NCBI GenBank assembly: GCA_902601475.1
Contig: CACKNK010000007.1
Coordinates: 1-64,000, forward strand
Origin: an uncultured SAR86 cluster bacterium
GTDB lineage: Bacteria; Pseudomonadota; Gammaproteobacteria; Magnimaribacterales; D2472
Direction: 5' to 3'
Length of the DNA: 64,000 bases
The translations under genes were made by a program, and so were the position numbers. The notes beneath the pieces are model-generated. The model was not told the DNA's origin. It did no database searches and was given only the letters and a program-made list of their open reading frames with translations. How positions within the stretch are numbered: position 1 is the first letter of the stretch; each line of letters begins with the position of its first letter. Positions 1 to 9,403 of this stretch are shown piece by piece.

Positions 1-3000
1 TCAATCATGATTATAGGTGCAGGCCCAATTATTATTGGTCAAGCATGCGAATTTGATTACTCTGGAGCACAGGCTTGCAAGGCTCTAAAAAAAGAGGGCT
101 TTAAGGTAATTTTGGTCAATTCTAACCCAGCCACAATTATGACAGATCCAACTTTGGCTGATAAGACATACATCGAACCAATTGAGTGGCAATCAATTTC
201 AAAGATTATTGAAAAAGAGAGGCCTGACGCAATATTGCCGACGATGGGTGGCCAGACTGGTTTGAATACTGCACTAACATTGGCAAAAGAGGGAGTACTT
301 GAGAAATATGGTGTTGAGCTAATTGGCGCATCTAGAGAAGCTATTGATAAAGCTGAAGATAGGGAATTATTTGATAAAACAATGAAATCAATTGGAATTG
401 ATACACCAACCTCAGGCATAGCTCACTCAATGGATGATGCATTCGCAGTCCAGAAAGAAATTGGATTTCCATGCATTATTAGGCCATCTTTCACCCTCGG
501 TGGAACGGGTGGTGGAGTAGCATATAACATCCAAGAGTTTGAAGAGATTTGTAAGAAAGGATTAGACCTTTCACCAACAAACGAATTGCTTATTGATGAA
601 TCACTTATTGGCTGGAAGGAGTTTGAATTAGAGGTTGTAAGAGATAGAAATGACAATTGTATTATTATCTGTTCCATCGAGAATATTGATCCGATGGGTG
701 TTCACACTGGCGACTCAATCACAATTGCACCAGCGCAAACACTAACAGATAAAGAGTATCAGGTCCTGCGTGACTTATCTTTTAAGATTTTAAGGGAAAT
801 TGGAGTTGAAACTGGCGGTAGCAATGTCCAATTTGCTGTAAACCCTTCAACTGGGAAGGTAGTTGTAATTGAAATGAATCCTAGAGTTTCAAGATCTTCA
901 GCTCTTGCATCAAAAGCTACAGGTTTTCCAATAGCAAAAGTTGCGGCTCTGTTGTCGGTTGGTTTTACTCTTGATGAACTTAAAAATGACATTACTCAAG
1001 GATTAACGCCTGCCTCTTTTGAGCCATCTATTGATTATGTTGTTACGAAAATTCCAAAGTTTGCTTTTGAAAAGTTTCCTCAGGCTAATTCAAGACTAAC
1101 AACTCAAATGAAATCAGTTGGTGAAGTTATGTCTATTGGAAGAACTTTTCAAGAATCTTTTCAAAAAGCTCTACAAAGCATGGAAGAGGGTCTTTATGGT
1201 TTTGAATCCATCCTCGATTCTGAAAAAAACCAAAATGAAACATTGCAATATGAGCTAACTTTTCCAGGTCCCAGCAGAATGCTTTATCTAGCTGATGCAA
1301 TGAGACTTGGCTGGGATGATAAAAAACTTCATAAGCTGACAGGGATTGATCCCTGGTTTCTTTTCCAATTCAGAGATTTGATTAACGAAGAGTTAAATCT
1401 AGAGGGACTCAGAATAGATCAAATTGAAAAAGAAAAGCTCCTTGCTTTAAAACAAAAAGGATTCTCAGACAGAAAACTGGCTACCTGCCTCAGAAGTGAA
1501 GAGAAAGAGATTAGAAAAAGAAGAATTTCAGAAAATATCCTCCCAGCCTTTAAGAGGGTTGATACTTGTGCTGGAGAATTTGCAACTGAAACTGCCTATA
1601 TGTATTCAACTTATGATGGTTTTTGCGAGTCAAATCCAACAGCAAATAAAAAAGTTATTGTTTTAGGCAGCGGACCAAACAGAATAGGACAAGGTATTGA
1701 ATTTGATTATTGTTGTGTTCATGCATCAATGGCTTTGCAAGAAGAAGGATATGAATCAATTATGATTAATTGCAATCCTGAGACCGTGTCGACTGATTAC
1801 GATACTTCGAACAGGCTTTATTTTGAACCAATAACTGAAGAAAAAGTTTTAGATATTATTGAATTAGAAAAGCCAGCGGGCGTAATCATTCAATTTGGCG
1901 GCCAAACTCCATTAAAACTTGCTGAAGCTTTGCATGATAAGGGTGTCAAAATTCTTGGAACTGACATAGACGCTATCGATAGATCTGAGGATAGAAAAAG
2001 GTTTCAAGAGCTAATTAATCTGTTGTCATTGAAACAACCATCAAATACAACTGTAAAAAATCTTGATGAGGCTTTGGAGGCCTCAGAAACAATTGGTTAT
2101 CCGTTAGTTGTAAGGCCTTCATACGTGCTAGGTGGAAGAGCAATGGAACTTGTTCATAAAAAAGAAGAACTTAAAAAATACTTAGGAGAAGCAGTAGAAA
2201 TATCTGAAGATAAACCAATTTTACTTGATAGCTATCTAAAAGATGCAATCGAGTTAGATGTTGATGTTATATCTGATGGTAAACACATAAAAATTGGTGG
2301 AGTTCTTCAACATATTGAGCAGGCAGGGATTCATTCTGGAGATTCCGCATGCTCATTGCCACCTTATAGCTTAGAGAAAAAAATTATTAATGAAATTAAG
2401 GCTCAAGCAGTAAAAATTGCGAACGAACTAAATATTATTGGTTTAATGAATGTTCAGTTTGCTGTAATAGAAAATGATATTTTTATCATCGAAGTTAATC
2501 CTAGAGCATCCAGAACGGTTCCTTTTATATCCAAAGCAATTGGTATATCGCTAGTTAAAGATGCTACTAAGGCAATGATTGGCAAGAGTCTCCCAGATAA
2601 TGATTACTATGAATCTTTATCGCCTGAATTATCATTTGTTAAAGAGGCTGTGATGCCTTTTGATAAGTTTCCTCTTGTTGATCCTATTTTAGGACCAGAA
2701 ATGAAATCTACTGGAGAGGTGATGGGTATAGGTAAAACTTTTGGGGAAGCATATGCTAAAGCTCAGCTCGCAGCAAAGAAAAATATTGTTACTTCTGGAA
2801 AAGTCTTCGTGAGCGTAAAAGAGAGCGATAAGAAATATTTGCAAGATCTTATTCCAAAACTTATTGATAGTGGCTTTTCTCTTATTGCGACAACGGGTAC
2901 TGCAAAAACTGTAAAGGATTTGGGTTTTAATTGTGAAATTATCAACAAAGTTACCGAGGGACGACCTCATATTGTTGATGAATTAGTTAACAAAAAGGTA

Positions 3001-3183
3001 GATATTATTATTAACACAACCGAGGGAAGGCAATCTATTGAGGATTCAGCCTCGATAAGAAAGACAGCACTTCAAAATAAGATTTTTTGTACCACAACTA
3101 TTTTTGGAGCATTTGCATTTGTTGAAGCCTTAAAAACTTCAAGAGAGGATTGGTCCTTTTCTGCAATCCAAGAAATCAATTAA
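1..3183 (+). CDS. carB: Carbamoyl-phosphate synthase large subunit (5' partial)
   Basis: Makes carbamoyl phosphate from bicarbonate, ATP and glutamine-derived ammonia for arginine and pyrimidine synthesis, with CarA as the glutaminase partner. The frame is open from base 1; the first codons (S-I-M-I-I-G-A-G-P) align with residue 9 onward of E. coli CarB, so about eight residues lie before the window and the ATG at 7 is internal. Two homologous halves are visible: a first nucleotide-binding start [19 protein letters not shown] and a second, near residue 550, [17 protein letters not shown], each followed by an ATP-grasp domain. The last ~130 residues are the MGS-like allosteric domain ([14 protein letters not shown]). 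carA would be expected just upstream. greA follows closely, as in Pseudomonas. Confidence 0.97.
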   Translation, partial: SIMIIGAGPIIIGQACEFDYSGAQACKALKKEGFKVILVNSNPATIMTDPTLADKTYIEPIEWQSISKIIEKERPDAILPTMGGQTGLNTALTLAKEGVLEKYGVELIGASREAIDKAEDRELFDKTMKSIGIDTPTSGIAHSMDDAFAVQKEIGFPCIIRPSFTLGGTGGGVAYNIQEFEEICKKGLDLSPTNELLIDESLIGWKEFELEVVRDRNDNCIIICSIENIDPMGVHTGDSITIAPAQTLTDKEYQVLRDLSFKILREIGVETGGSNVQFAVNPSTGKVVVIEMNPRVSRSSALASKATGFPIAKVAALLSVGFTLDELKNDITQGLTPASFEPSIDYVVTKIPKFAFEKFPQANSRLTTQMKSVGEVMSIGRTFQESFQKALQSMEEGLYGFESILDSEKNQNETLQYELTFPGPSRMLYLADAMRLGWDDKKLHKLTGIDPWFLFQFRDLINEELNLEGLRIDQIEKEKLLALKQKGFSDRKLATCLRSEEKEIRKRRISENILPAFKRVDTCAGEFATETAYMYSTYDGFCESNPTANKKVIVLGSGPNRIGQGIEFDYCCVHASMALQEEGYESIMINCNPETVSTDYDTSNRLYFEPITEEKVLDIIELEKPAGVIIQFGGQTPLKLAEALHDKGVKILGTDIDAIDRSEDRKRFQELINLLSLKQPSNTTVKNLDEALEASETIGYPLVVRPSYVLGGRAMELVHKKEELKKYLGEAVEISEDKPILLDSYLKDAIELDVDVISDGKHIKIGGVLQHIEQAGIHSGDSACSLPPYSLEKKIINEIKAQAVKIANELNIIGLMNVQFAVIENDIFIIEVNPRASRTVPFISKAIGISLVKDATKAMIGKSLPDNDYYESLSPELSFVKEAVMPFDKFPLVDPILGPEMKSTGEVMGIGKTFGEAYAKAQLAAKKNIVTSGKVFVSVKESDKKYLQDLIPKLIDSGFSLIATTGTAKTVKDLGFNCEIINKVTEGRPHIVDELVNKKVDIIINTTEGRQSIEDSASIRKTALQNKIFCTTTIFGAFAFVEALKTSREDWSFSAIQEIN

Positions 3184-3197
3184 TTCTGAAGTAATTG

Positions 3198-3203
3198 TAT
3201 AAT
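3198..3203 (+). promoter_or_regulatory. -10 element for greA, probably leaderless
   Basis: A perfect TATAAT lies 6 nt before the greA ATG at 3210, in the short carB-greA gap. A start point 7 nt after the hexamer would be the A of the ATG. There is no Shine-Dalgarno before the ATG. I see no convincing -35 hexamer at 16-18 bp. Confidence 0.45.
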
Positions 3204-3209
3204 GACCTC

Positions 3210-3686
3210 ATGGACAAAAATCCAATTACAAAAGATGGTGAAAAAGCTATAAAAAGCGAACTTCATCAGCTTAAAACTATAGATAGGCCTAATATTTCGC
3301 AAGCCATAGCAGAAGCAAGGGCGCATGGTGATTTAAAAGAAAATGCTGAATATCATGCAGCTAAAGAGCAACAGGGCCTTCTTGAGCAAAAGATTGCTGA
3401 AATTGAGGCTATAATTGCTAATTGTCAAATCATAGATGTAAAAGAGATTCCTTATACCGGGAGAGTGGTATTTGGATCAACAGTAGAGGTTTATGACGTT
3501 TCAAATGATGCTGAAATTAGCTATCAGATTGTCGGAAATCTAGAATCTGATCCTGCGAACGGGAAGATATCCATTGATACACCAATAGCAAAATCTCTTA
3601 TTGGAAAATCTGAAGGTGATGAGGTTACAGTAGAGACACCCTCAGGAAAAATAAGCTTAGAAATTGTTCTAGTAAAACATAATTAA
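3210..3686 (+). CDS. greA: Transcription elongation factor GreA
   Basis: Binds the RNA polymerase secondary channel and stimulates cleavage of backtracked transcripts. The N-terminal coiled-coil hallmark is clear (IAEARAHGDLKENAEYHAA, then KEQQGLLEQKI), followed by the FKBP-like C-terminal domain (GRVVFGSTVEVYD, PIAKSLIGKSEGDEV). From the ATG at 3210 the protein is 158 residues, the same as E. coli GreA. An in-frame TTG at 3195 would add five residues but lies in the -10 hexamer, so I prefer the ATG. rlmE begins right after the stop codon. Confidence 0.96.
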   Translation: MDKNPITKDGEKAIKSELHQLKTIDRPNISQAIAEARAHGDLKENAEYHAAKEQQGLLEQKIAEIEAIIANCQIIDVKEIPYTGRVVFGSTVEVYDVSNDAEISYQIVGNLESDPANGKISIDTPIAKSLIGKSEGDEVTVETPSGKISLEIVLVKHN

Positions 3687-3687
3687 T

Positions 3688-4251
3688 ATGTTGCAAGATA
3701 CTTGGGCATTGAAAGCTCAAAGAGAGGGTTATAGATCTCGGGCGGTTTATAAGCTCGAAGAAATTCTGGTAAAAGTTAAATATAACAATCAGTCTTGCAA
3801 AGTTTTGGACATAGGGTGTGCGCCTGGAGGCTGGAGCGACTATCTGATCAAGAAATACCCCAAATCATCATTATACGGAATAGATTTACTAGACATAAAG
3901 CCAGTTAAAGGATTGAAGTTTTTCAGGGAGGATATTTGCAATATAGATAATATTACTGAGATTCATAACAAAAAAGGCAGTTTTGACCTTGTCATTTCTG
4001 ATTTAGCCCCAAATTTAAGTGGTATAAGAGATGTTGATGAAATCAACATTCATGAGCTTAATCTTGAAACTTTGAGAGTTGCTGTCAGTTATTTAAATGA
4101 TAGCGGAACTTTCATAGTTAAAACTTTTCAAAATACATTGCTCAAAAATTTTAGGACAGAAATGGAAAATTACTTCAGTTTAGTGCAAACTTTCAAGCCC
4201 GCTGCTTCAAAAAGCAAATCAGGCGAGATCTATTTATATGGAGATAAATAA
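3688..4251 (+). CDS. rlmE: 23S rRNA 2'-O-ribose methyltransferase RlmE (FtsJ/RrmJ)
   Basis: Methylates the 2'-OH of U2552 (E. coli numbering) in 23S rRNA late in 50S assembly, using S-adenosylmethionine. The SAM motif DIGCAPGGWSDYL is at 41-53 and the family's K-D-K-E catalytic tetrad is intact: K22 (YKL), D105 (ISDLAPN), K145 (IVKTFQ), E180 (GEIYLYG). At 187 residues it is shorter than E. coli RlmE, mainly through a trimmed N-terminus. The start lies one base after the greA stop and ftsH follows at 3 nt, the conserved rlmE-ftsH pair. The yhbY gene often found between greA and rlmE is absent. Confidence 0.95.
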   Translation: MLQDTWALKAQREGYRSRAVYKLEEILVKVKYNNQSCKVLDIGCAPGGWSDYLIKKYPKSSLYGIDLLDIKPVKGLKFFREDICNIDNITEIHNKKGSFDLVISDLAPNLSGIRDVDEINIHELNLETLRVAVSYLNDSGTFIVKTFQNTLLKNFRTEMENYFSLVQTFKPAASKSKSGEIYLYGDK

Positions 4252-4254
4252 ATA

Positions 4255-6168
4255 ATGAACAACCTTTTAAGAAATGCATTGGTATGGATCGTGCTCGGGG
4301 CTTCCCTCATATTTCTTTTTAACAACATAGAAGAATCTAATTCAAATAGAAGAGAGCAGATTAGTTATTCTCAATTTAGACAAGAGGTTATTGGCGACAG
4401 AATTGCTGAAGTAACCTATAAGGGTGATCAAATGACCATTCACGGCCAAAGGCTTGATGGAACCAGATTTGAGACAAGACATCCGATTTATAAAAGGGAT
4501 GAAGTGGTTGATAGCGCGCTCTCAGATAATGGTGTTGTAACTGTTTTTGAGTCTGCAGAAGAACCTTCAATTTGGTCACAATTACTTGTCGGTGCTTTCC
4601 CGATTCTGCTGCTTTTAGCAATATTTTTCTTCTTCATGAGGCAAATGCAGGGCGGAGTATCTGGCCGAGGTGGACCAATGGCATTTGGCAAAAGCAAAGC
4701 TAAATTAATGGAGGGTGGAAAAGTGTCCACTACCTTTAAGGATGTTGCGGGTTGCGAGGAAGCCAAACAAGATGTTCAGGAATTAGTTGATTTTCTTAAA
4801 GATCCAACTAAATTTCAAAAACTTGGAGGAAAAATCCCAAGAGGAGTTTTGATGGTAGGTCCTCCAGGTACGGGAAAGACCCTTTTAGCAAGAGCTGTTG
4901 CAGGCGAAGCAAAGGTACCTTTCTTCTCTATTTCAGGATCTGACTTTGTTGAAATGTTTGTGGGTGTTGGTGCCTCAAGAGTAAGAGATATGTTTGATCA
5001 GGCAAAAAAACATGCCCCTTGTATTGTTTTTATTGATGAAATAGATGCTGTTGGAAGGCACAGAGGTGCTGGTTTAGGTGGCGGACATGATGAGCGAGAA
5101 CAAACTTTAAATCAGCTGCTCGTAGAAATGGATGGTTTTGAAGGTAACGATGGAATTATTGTTGTTGCTGCTACTAATAGACCAGATGTATTGGATCCAG
5201 CATTACTAAGACCAGGACGTTTTGATAGACAGGTTGTTGTAGACCTTCCGGACTTGAGAGGCAGAGAACAAATATTAAAAGTTCATATGAGAAAAGTGCC
5301 TATATCTAAAGACGTAGAGCCCTTGGTTATTGCTAGAGGAACACCAGGATTTTCAGGAGCGGACTTGGCAAATCTTGTCAATGAAGCTGCATTATTTGCA
5401 GCTAGATATTCAGATAAAAAAGTTGATCAGTCGCATTTTGATCTAGCTAAGGACAAAATTATGATGGGACCTGAAAGAAAATCAATGATTCTTTCTGATG
5501 AGCATAAGCGAATTACGGCATACCATGAAGCTGGTCATGCTATTGTTGGCCGGCTAATGCCCGAACATGATCCTGTTTACAAAGTTACTATAATTCCGCG
5601 AGGTAGAGCCTTAGGTGTAACGATGTTCTTACCCGAAGAAGACAAGTACATGCAATCTCGCCAATATTTGTTAGGAAGAATTTCTGCTCTCTTTGGTGGA
5701 AGAATTGCTGAAGAAATTATTAATGGTAAGGATGGCATTACCACTGGAGCTTCAAATGACATTGATGTTGCAACCGGGATTGCTACAAATATGGTTACTA
5801 AGTGGGGTTTATCTTCTCTTGGACCGTTAAAATATGGTGATGAAGACACTAATCCTTTTTTAGGAAAGTCAGCTGCTATGCAGAACCAAACATTTGGTGC
5901 AGAAACATCCAACAAAATTGATGCTGAAATCAAGAAAATAATCGATGATTCATATTCAAAAGCAAAAAAACTTTTAAATGATAATTTAGAAAAGCTTCAT
6001 GTTATGGCTGATGCTCTCTTAAAGTATGAAACCATAGATGCTGATCAAATCGACGACATTATGGCTGGTGCAGAACCTAGGGAACCAAAAGATTGGAACG
6101 ATGATGATAAGCCTAAAAAAACATCATCTAAGGATTCTTCAATAAAAGGGCCTGCAGAAGAGCTATAA
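4255..6168 (+). CDS. ftsH: ATP-dependent zinc metalloprotease FtsH
   Basis: Inner-membrane AAA+ protease that extracts and degrades membrane proteins and short-lived regulators such as LpxC. Two membrane segments flank a periplasmic domain (about 5-24 and 100-124). The AAA module has Walker A GPPGTGKT at 202-209, Walker B IVFIDEID near 257-264 and the second region of homology ([17 protein letters not shown]). The zinc site HEAGH is at 424-428. Length 637 against 644 in E. coli. The hydrophilic Lys/Ser/Asp-rich tail is typical. folP, which commonly follows ftsH, is missing; glmM follows after 7 nt. Confidence 0.98.
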   Translation: MNNLLRNALVWIVLGASLIFLFNNIEESNSNRREQISYSQFRQEVIGDRIAEVTYKGDQMTIHGQRLDGTRFETRHPIYKRDEVVDSALSDNGVVTVFESAEEPSIWSQLLVGAFPILLLLAIFFFFMRQMQGGVSGRGGPMAFGKSKAKLMEGGKVSTTFKDVAGCEEAKQDVQELVDFLKDPTKFQKLGGKIPRGVLMVGPPGTGKTLLARAVAGEAKVPFFSISGSDFVEMFVGVGASRVRDMFDQAKKHAPCIVFIDEIDAVGRHRGAGLGGGHDEREQTLNQLLVEMDGFEGNDGIIVVAATNRPDVLDPALLRPGRFDRQVVVDLPDLRGREQILKVHMRKVPISKDVEPLVIARGTPGFSGADLANLVNEAALFAARYSDKKVDQSHFDLAKDKIMMGPERKSMILSDEHKRITAYHEAGHAIVGRLMPEHDPVYKVTIIPRGRALGVTMFLPEEDKYMQSRQYLLGRISALFGGRIAEEIINGKDGITTGASNDIDVATGIATNMVTKWGLSSLGPLKYGDEDTNPFLGKSAAMQNQTFGAETSNKIDAEIKKIIDDSYSKAKKLLNDNLEKLHVMADALLKYETIDADQIDDIMAGAEPREPKDWNDDDKPKKTSSKDSSIKGPAEEL

Positions 6169-6169
6169 T
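6164..6169 (+). promoter_or_regulatory. -10 element for glmM overlapping the ftsH stop
   Basis: A perfect TATAAT contains the TAA stop of ftsH and lies 6 nt before the glmM ATG at 6176. This is the same geometry as greA, and there is no Shine-Dalgarno in between. No clear -35 hexamer was found. It may give glmM its own leaderless transcript in addition to readthrough from ftsH. Confidence 0.4.
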
Positions 6170-6175
6170 TCAAAA

Positions 6176-7489
6176 ATGAAAATCAAGTTTGGTACCGATG
6201 GTATACGCGGACCAGTCGAATCAGAGATAACCCCAGAGGTTTGTCTTAAAGTAGGGCATGCTGCAGGCAAAGTTCTCAAGGAAGAGGGCTGGGATACTGT
6301 TCTAATAGGAAAAGATACACGGGTCTCTGGTTATATGCTTGAATCAGCACTTCAGGCTGGTTTTATTGCTTCAGGTGTGAATGTTAGGCTTTTAGGACCA
6401 CTGCCTACACCCGGCGTTGCTTATTTAACTAAATCACTGAGAGGTCAGTTTGGTGTTGTTATCAGTGCATCTCATAATGATTTTCATGATAATGGAATCA
6501 AAATTTTCTCAGCTGACGGTGTAAAGATTTCAAGAGAGATAGAAAAAAAAATAGAAAAAGTACTTGCCACAGAATTAATGCCAGTACCCACTAGCAAACT
6601 TGGTAAAGCTTTAAGGTTTGATGAATCTGGTGATAGATACATTGAATTTTGCAAATCAACAGTTCCATCAGAAGTTTCATTCAGCAGCCTTAGAATTGTA
6701 ATTGATTGTGCTAATGGGGCATGTTATAAAGTTACACCCTCCATCTTTAGAGAGCTTGGTGCTGAGGTCATAGAAATGGCTACTAATCCAGATGGTTTTA
6801 ATATAAATAAAAAATGTGGATCTACGCATCCTGAAGCGCTAGCAAAAGAAGTAATTAAGCAGCGTGCTGATTATGGTTTAGCTATGGATGGAGACGGAGA
6901 TAGGGTTGTCTTGGTCGATTCTAAAGGCAATTTGCTTGATGGCGATGATATTTTATACATTCTTGCTTTTTCTAACCCCAACAGAACCGGAGCATGGTCT
7001 GGGATAGTTGGAACTCTCATGACTAATTATGGATTAGAGGATGGACTTAAAAAGCTAGGCTATAAGTTCAAGAGGGCTAATGTTGGAGACAAATATGTCA
7101 GCGAAATGCTGTTAGAGGAGGGTTGGCTTTTAGGTGGTGAATCTTCAGGACACATAATTTGTAGAGACCTTGTGAGTACAGGAGACGGGACAATAGCTGC
7201 TTTAAAAACAATCTCTTCATTACTATTACTAGAAAAGACCCCACCTGAAGTTTTATCAAACTATAAAAAGATACCTCAGGTATTAATCAATGTTCCTGTA
7301 GCAAACAAAGATATTGTTAATGAATCAAACATCCAAAAGAAAATTAAAGAGATTGAATCAGATTTGACTGTGGGTAGAGTATTAATCAGACCATCAGGCA
7401 CAGAAAACCTTATTCGTGTAATGGTCGAATCAGAATCTGAGGAAACTGCTCAAAAGTACGCAAGCGATATTAGTAAATTATTTCAATAA
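6176..7489 (+). CDS. glmM: Phosphoglucosamine mutase GlmM
   Basis: Converts glucosamine-6-phosphate to glucosamine-1-phosphate on the route to UDP-GlcNAc, which feeds the murA and murG steps encoded later in this window. The phosphoserine loop ISASHND is present with the catalytic serine at S99 (E. coli S102), the metal loop MDGDGDR near 237-243, and the C-terminal phosphate-binding RPSGTENLIRVMVE. Length 437 is slightly below E. coli (445). The stop overlaps the tpiA start as TAATG. Confidence 0.97.
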   Translation: MKIKFGTDGIRGPVESEITPEVCLKVGHAAGKVLKEEGWDTVLIGKDTRVSGYMLESALQAGFIASGVNVRLLGPLPTPGVAYLTKSLRGQFGVVISASHNDFHDNGIKIFSADGVKISREIEKKIEKVLATELMPVPTSKLGKALRFDESGDRYIEFCKSTVPSEVSFSSLRIVIDCANGACYKVTPSIFRELGAEVIEMATNPDGFNINKKCGSTHPEALAKEVIKQRADYGLAMDGDGDRVVLVDSKGNLLDGDDILYILAFSNPNRTGAWSGIVGTLMTNYGLEDGLKKLGYKFKRANVGDKYVSEMLLEEGWLLGGESSGHIICRDLVSTGDGTIAALKTISSLLLLEKTPPEVLSNYKKIPQVLINVPVANKDIVNESNIQKKIKEIESDLTVGRVLIRPSGTENLIRVMVESESEETAQKYASDISKLFQ

Positions 7490-8226
7490 TGAAAGTTATT
7501 GCAAATTGGAAAATGCATGGGTTTAAAGATGATTACTTGCATTGGTATAAAAATCTTTCTAAAACCGCAGATGAAAATCTTTTTGATGATTTAGGAATTG
7601 CACCTCCTTTTACACTCTTGGATGAATGCAAAACTCATCAATCTAAAATTAAGCTGGGCGCTCAAAATATAAGTCATCTTCCTGAGGGGCCAGTTACTGG
7701 TGAGATTTCTGCAGCCATGATTAAAAACTCCGGAGCTGACTTTGTGATTTTAGGACACTCTGAGAGGAGAGAATTACACACTGAAACACAAGAAGTTATT
7801 AAATCTAAAATTTTAGAGGCATCAAATCACAACATTTATCCTGTTTTATGTATTGGAGAGCCAAAAGAAATATATACAGCAAAAAAAACTGAGGATTTCT
7901 TATATTCTCAGCTTCAAGGATCATTAAATAACTTGAATAATATAAATCTATCTATTGCTTATGAACCTATTTGGGCAATAGGAACCGGAGATGTTGCAAA
8001 ACCATCTGAGATCAATAAGATCCATTCAATTATTAAGGAGATCTGTTCTAGAGAATTTGATGTGAAGTTAGAAAATGTCATTTATGGTGGAAGCGTCAAC
8101 GATCAAAACTCAAAAGAAATCTTTGAGCAAGAACATGTAAATGGAGCTTTAATCGGTGGGGCTTCATTAGATGGCCATTCTTTTGGTAGAATAGCGAACA
8201 ATTTTTTTGAGATTAATAACGGGTAG
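7489..8226 (+). CDS. tpiA: Triosephosphate isomerase
   Basis: Interconverts dihydroxyacetone phosphate and glyceraldehyde-3-phosphate in the cytosol. All active-site elements are visible: N6 and K8 in the N-terminal ANWKMHG, H90 in GHSERRE, catalytic E159 in AYEPIWAIGTG (which also begins flexible loop 6), and the phosphate-binding YGGSV near the C-terminus. Length 245 is normal. It overlaps glmM by one base and is followed by secG at 5 nt, the conserved glmM-tpiA-secG order. Confidence 0.97.
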   Translation: MKVIANWKMHGFKDDYLHWYKNLSKTADENLFDDLGIAPPFTLLDECKTHQSKIKLGAQNISHLPEGPVTGEISAAMIKNSGADFVILGHSERRELHTETQEVIKSKILEASNHNIYPVLCIGEPKEIYTAKKTEDFLYSQLQGSLNNLNNINLSIAYEPIWAIGTGDVAKPSEINKIHSIIKEICSREFDVKLENVIYGGSVNDQNSKEIFEQEHVNGALIGGASLDGHSFGRIANNFFEINNG

Positions 8227-8231
8227 AGAAA

Positions 8232-8540
8232 ATGCTTATAACTTTTTTAATGATCACTAACATAATTCTAGCAATCATATTGATTGTCCTTGTTCTTTTA
8301 CAACAAGGTAAAGGTTCAGACCTTGGATCAGCATTTGGTGGTGGCTCTTCAAATAGTTTGTTTGGAGCTGTAGGGCCTTCTAACTTCCTAGGCAAGATAA
8401 CTACTTATATTGCAGCACTTTTTTTAGTTGTTAGCCTGGGACATGCATATTTTTTAAAGCAATCAAATACCGAGGTGCTTTTTGATATTGATGAACTGAC
8501 TCAAGAGGAAGTTATTCTCGAAGAAGTTCCAACGGAGTGA
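8232..8540 (+). CDS. secG: Preprotein translocase subunit SecG
   Basis: Small accessory subunit of the SecYEG channel. Two hydrophobic helices (about 3-24 and 55-76) flank a cytosolic loop with the conserved Q-Q-G-K-G-S-D-L-G-S-A-F-G-G-G stretch. The C-terminus is acidic. Length 102 against 110 in E. coli. It ends the glmM-tpiA-secG string; the next gene, tRNA-Leu, is on the opposite strand, so secG is convergent with it. Confidence 0.94.
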   Translation: MLITFLMITNIILAIILIVLVLLQQGKGSDLGSAFGGGSSNSLFGAVGPSNFLGKITTYIAALFLVVSLGHAYFLKQSNTEVLFDIDELTQEEVILEEVPTE

Positions 8541-8588
8541 CATCTAAATAAATTTAATTTAAGAATTAAGTCTTATGGTCTAAAGGTA

Positions 8589-8676
8589 TGGTGCCGAAGG
8601 CGGGACTTGAACCCGCACGAGCATTAGCTCACTACCCCCTCAAGATAGCGTGTCTACCAAATTCCACCACTTCGGC
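8589..8676 (-). tRNA. leuU: tRNA-Leu (anticodon GAG)
   Basis: Read on the minus strand it gives an 88-nt class II tRNA with acceptor GCCGAAG pairing CTTCGGC, discriminator A and encoded CCA. The anticodon arm is CTATC-TTGAGGG-GGTAG (anticodon GAG), followed by a long variable arm and T arm GCGGG-TTCAAGT-CCCGC. It closely resembles E. coli leuU, which also follows secG but in the same direction as secG; here it is inverted. Confidence 0.95.
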
Positions 8677-8686
8677 ATGGGCGAAG

Positions 8687-8692
8687 ATTATA
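8687..8692 (-). promoter_or_regulatory. -10 element for tRNA-Leu
   Basis: ATTATA on the plus strand is TATAAT on the minus strand, 10 nt upstream of the mature 5' end of tRNA-Leu. I did not find a good -35 at the expected distance. Support comes from the exact hexamer and its position. Confidence 0.45.
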
Positions 8693-8747
8693 TCAACAAA
8701 AGATTAATTAAGGCTTATATTTCACTCATATAGAACTAAGAATTAGC

Positions 8748-8777
8748 TTGACCAATCGCACTGCTTTTAATTAAACT
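8748..8777 (+). promoter_or_regulatory. Promoter of the initiator tRNA / rimP-nusA-infB operon
   Basis: TTGACC (8748-8753) is a 5/6 match to the -35 consensus. TAAACT (8772-8777) sits 18 bp downstream as a weaker -10. The mature tRNA begins 15 nt further on. The promoter would drive initiator tRNA and, by readthrough, rimP-nusA-infB, as in the E. coli metY-nusA-infB operon. Confidence 0.45.
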
Positions 8778-8792
8778 TCACATTCGCTGCGA

Positions 8793-8869
<77 letters not shown>

Positions 8870-8896
8870 GTCCACATTTATAGGGGATATTAGTGG

Positions 8897-8916
8897 AGGC
8901 CATTTGGCCTTTTTTT
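8897..8916 (+). terminator. Rho-independent terminator/attenuator between initiator tRNA and rimP
   Basis: AGGCC-ATTT-GGCCT forms a 5-bp GC-rich stem directly followed by seven T. It lies 27 nt after the tRNA and its T-run ends about 10 nt before the rimP ATG. The stem is short, so partial readthrough into rimP-nusA-infB is plausible. Confidence 0.7.
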
Positions 8917-8926
8917 GTTTAGAAAG

Positions 8927-9403
8927 ATGAGATTTGATTTTGAAAGTATAGTTGAGCCGTCGGTTACAGCAAACGGATGCGATCTCTGGGGTATTGATTT
9001 TATCCATGGAGCAAATACACCTATTTTGAGAGTTTTTATTGATGCTGTTGGAGGTGCAACTATTGAAGATTGTGAAAAGATTTCAAAAGATTTGAATTAT
9101 GAGTTGCCACTGGATAACTTTTTTGCAGAGCTTGACTATACTTTAGAGGTCTCAACTCCTGGTGTTGAGAGAAAAATATATAAGGCTGAACAATTTGATC
9201 AATTTGTAGGAGAGAAATTTAGCATCAAGTTAAAGGCTCCAGTTGAAGGCAAGCTAACTTTTAAGTTAATTTACAAGAAATTTGACAGCAATTTAATATT
9301 TTTGGATCAGGACAACAATGAATATAAGTTTACATTTGAAGATATTGATACTTGCAAGTTAATACCAGATTTTGAAAAGATTTTGAGGAAAGAAAATGGA
9401 TAG
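8927..9403 (+). CDS. rimP: Ribosome maturation factor RimP
   Basis: Assists late assembly of the 30S subunit. Recognisable features are the N-terminal E-P-x-V-x-x-x-G-x-x-L-W-G-I-D pattern, the LRVFID strand, the ISKDLNYEL helix and the family hallmark LEVSTPGVERKI near the middle. From the ATG at 8927 it has 158 residues, close to E. coli. An in-frame TTG at 8915 is unlikely because it is in the terminator T-run. It overlaps nusA by 8 nt, the conserved rimP-nusA pair. Confidence 0.94.
   Translation: MRFDFESIVEPSVTANGCDLWGIDFIHGANTPILRVFIDAVGGATIEDCEKISKDLNYELPLDNFFAELDYTLEVSTPGVERKIYKAEQFDQFVGEKFSIKLKAPVEGKLTFKLIYKKFDSNLIFLDQDNNEYKFTFEDIDTCKLIPDFEKILRKENG

Noticed and set aside
3195-3209. 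TTG at 3195 as the greA start
   Set aside because: It overlaps the -10 hexamer, and the ATG at 3210 gives exactly the family length of 158 residues.
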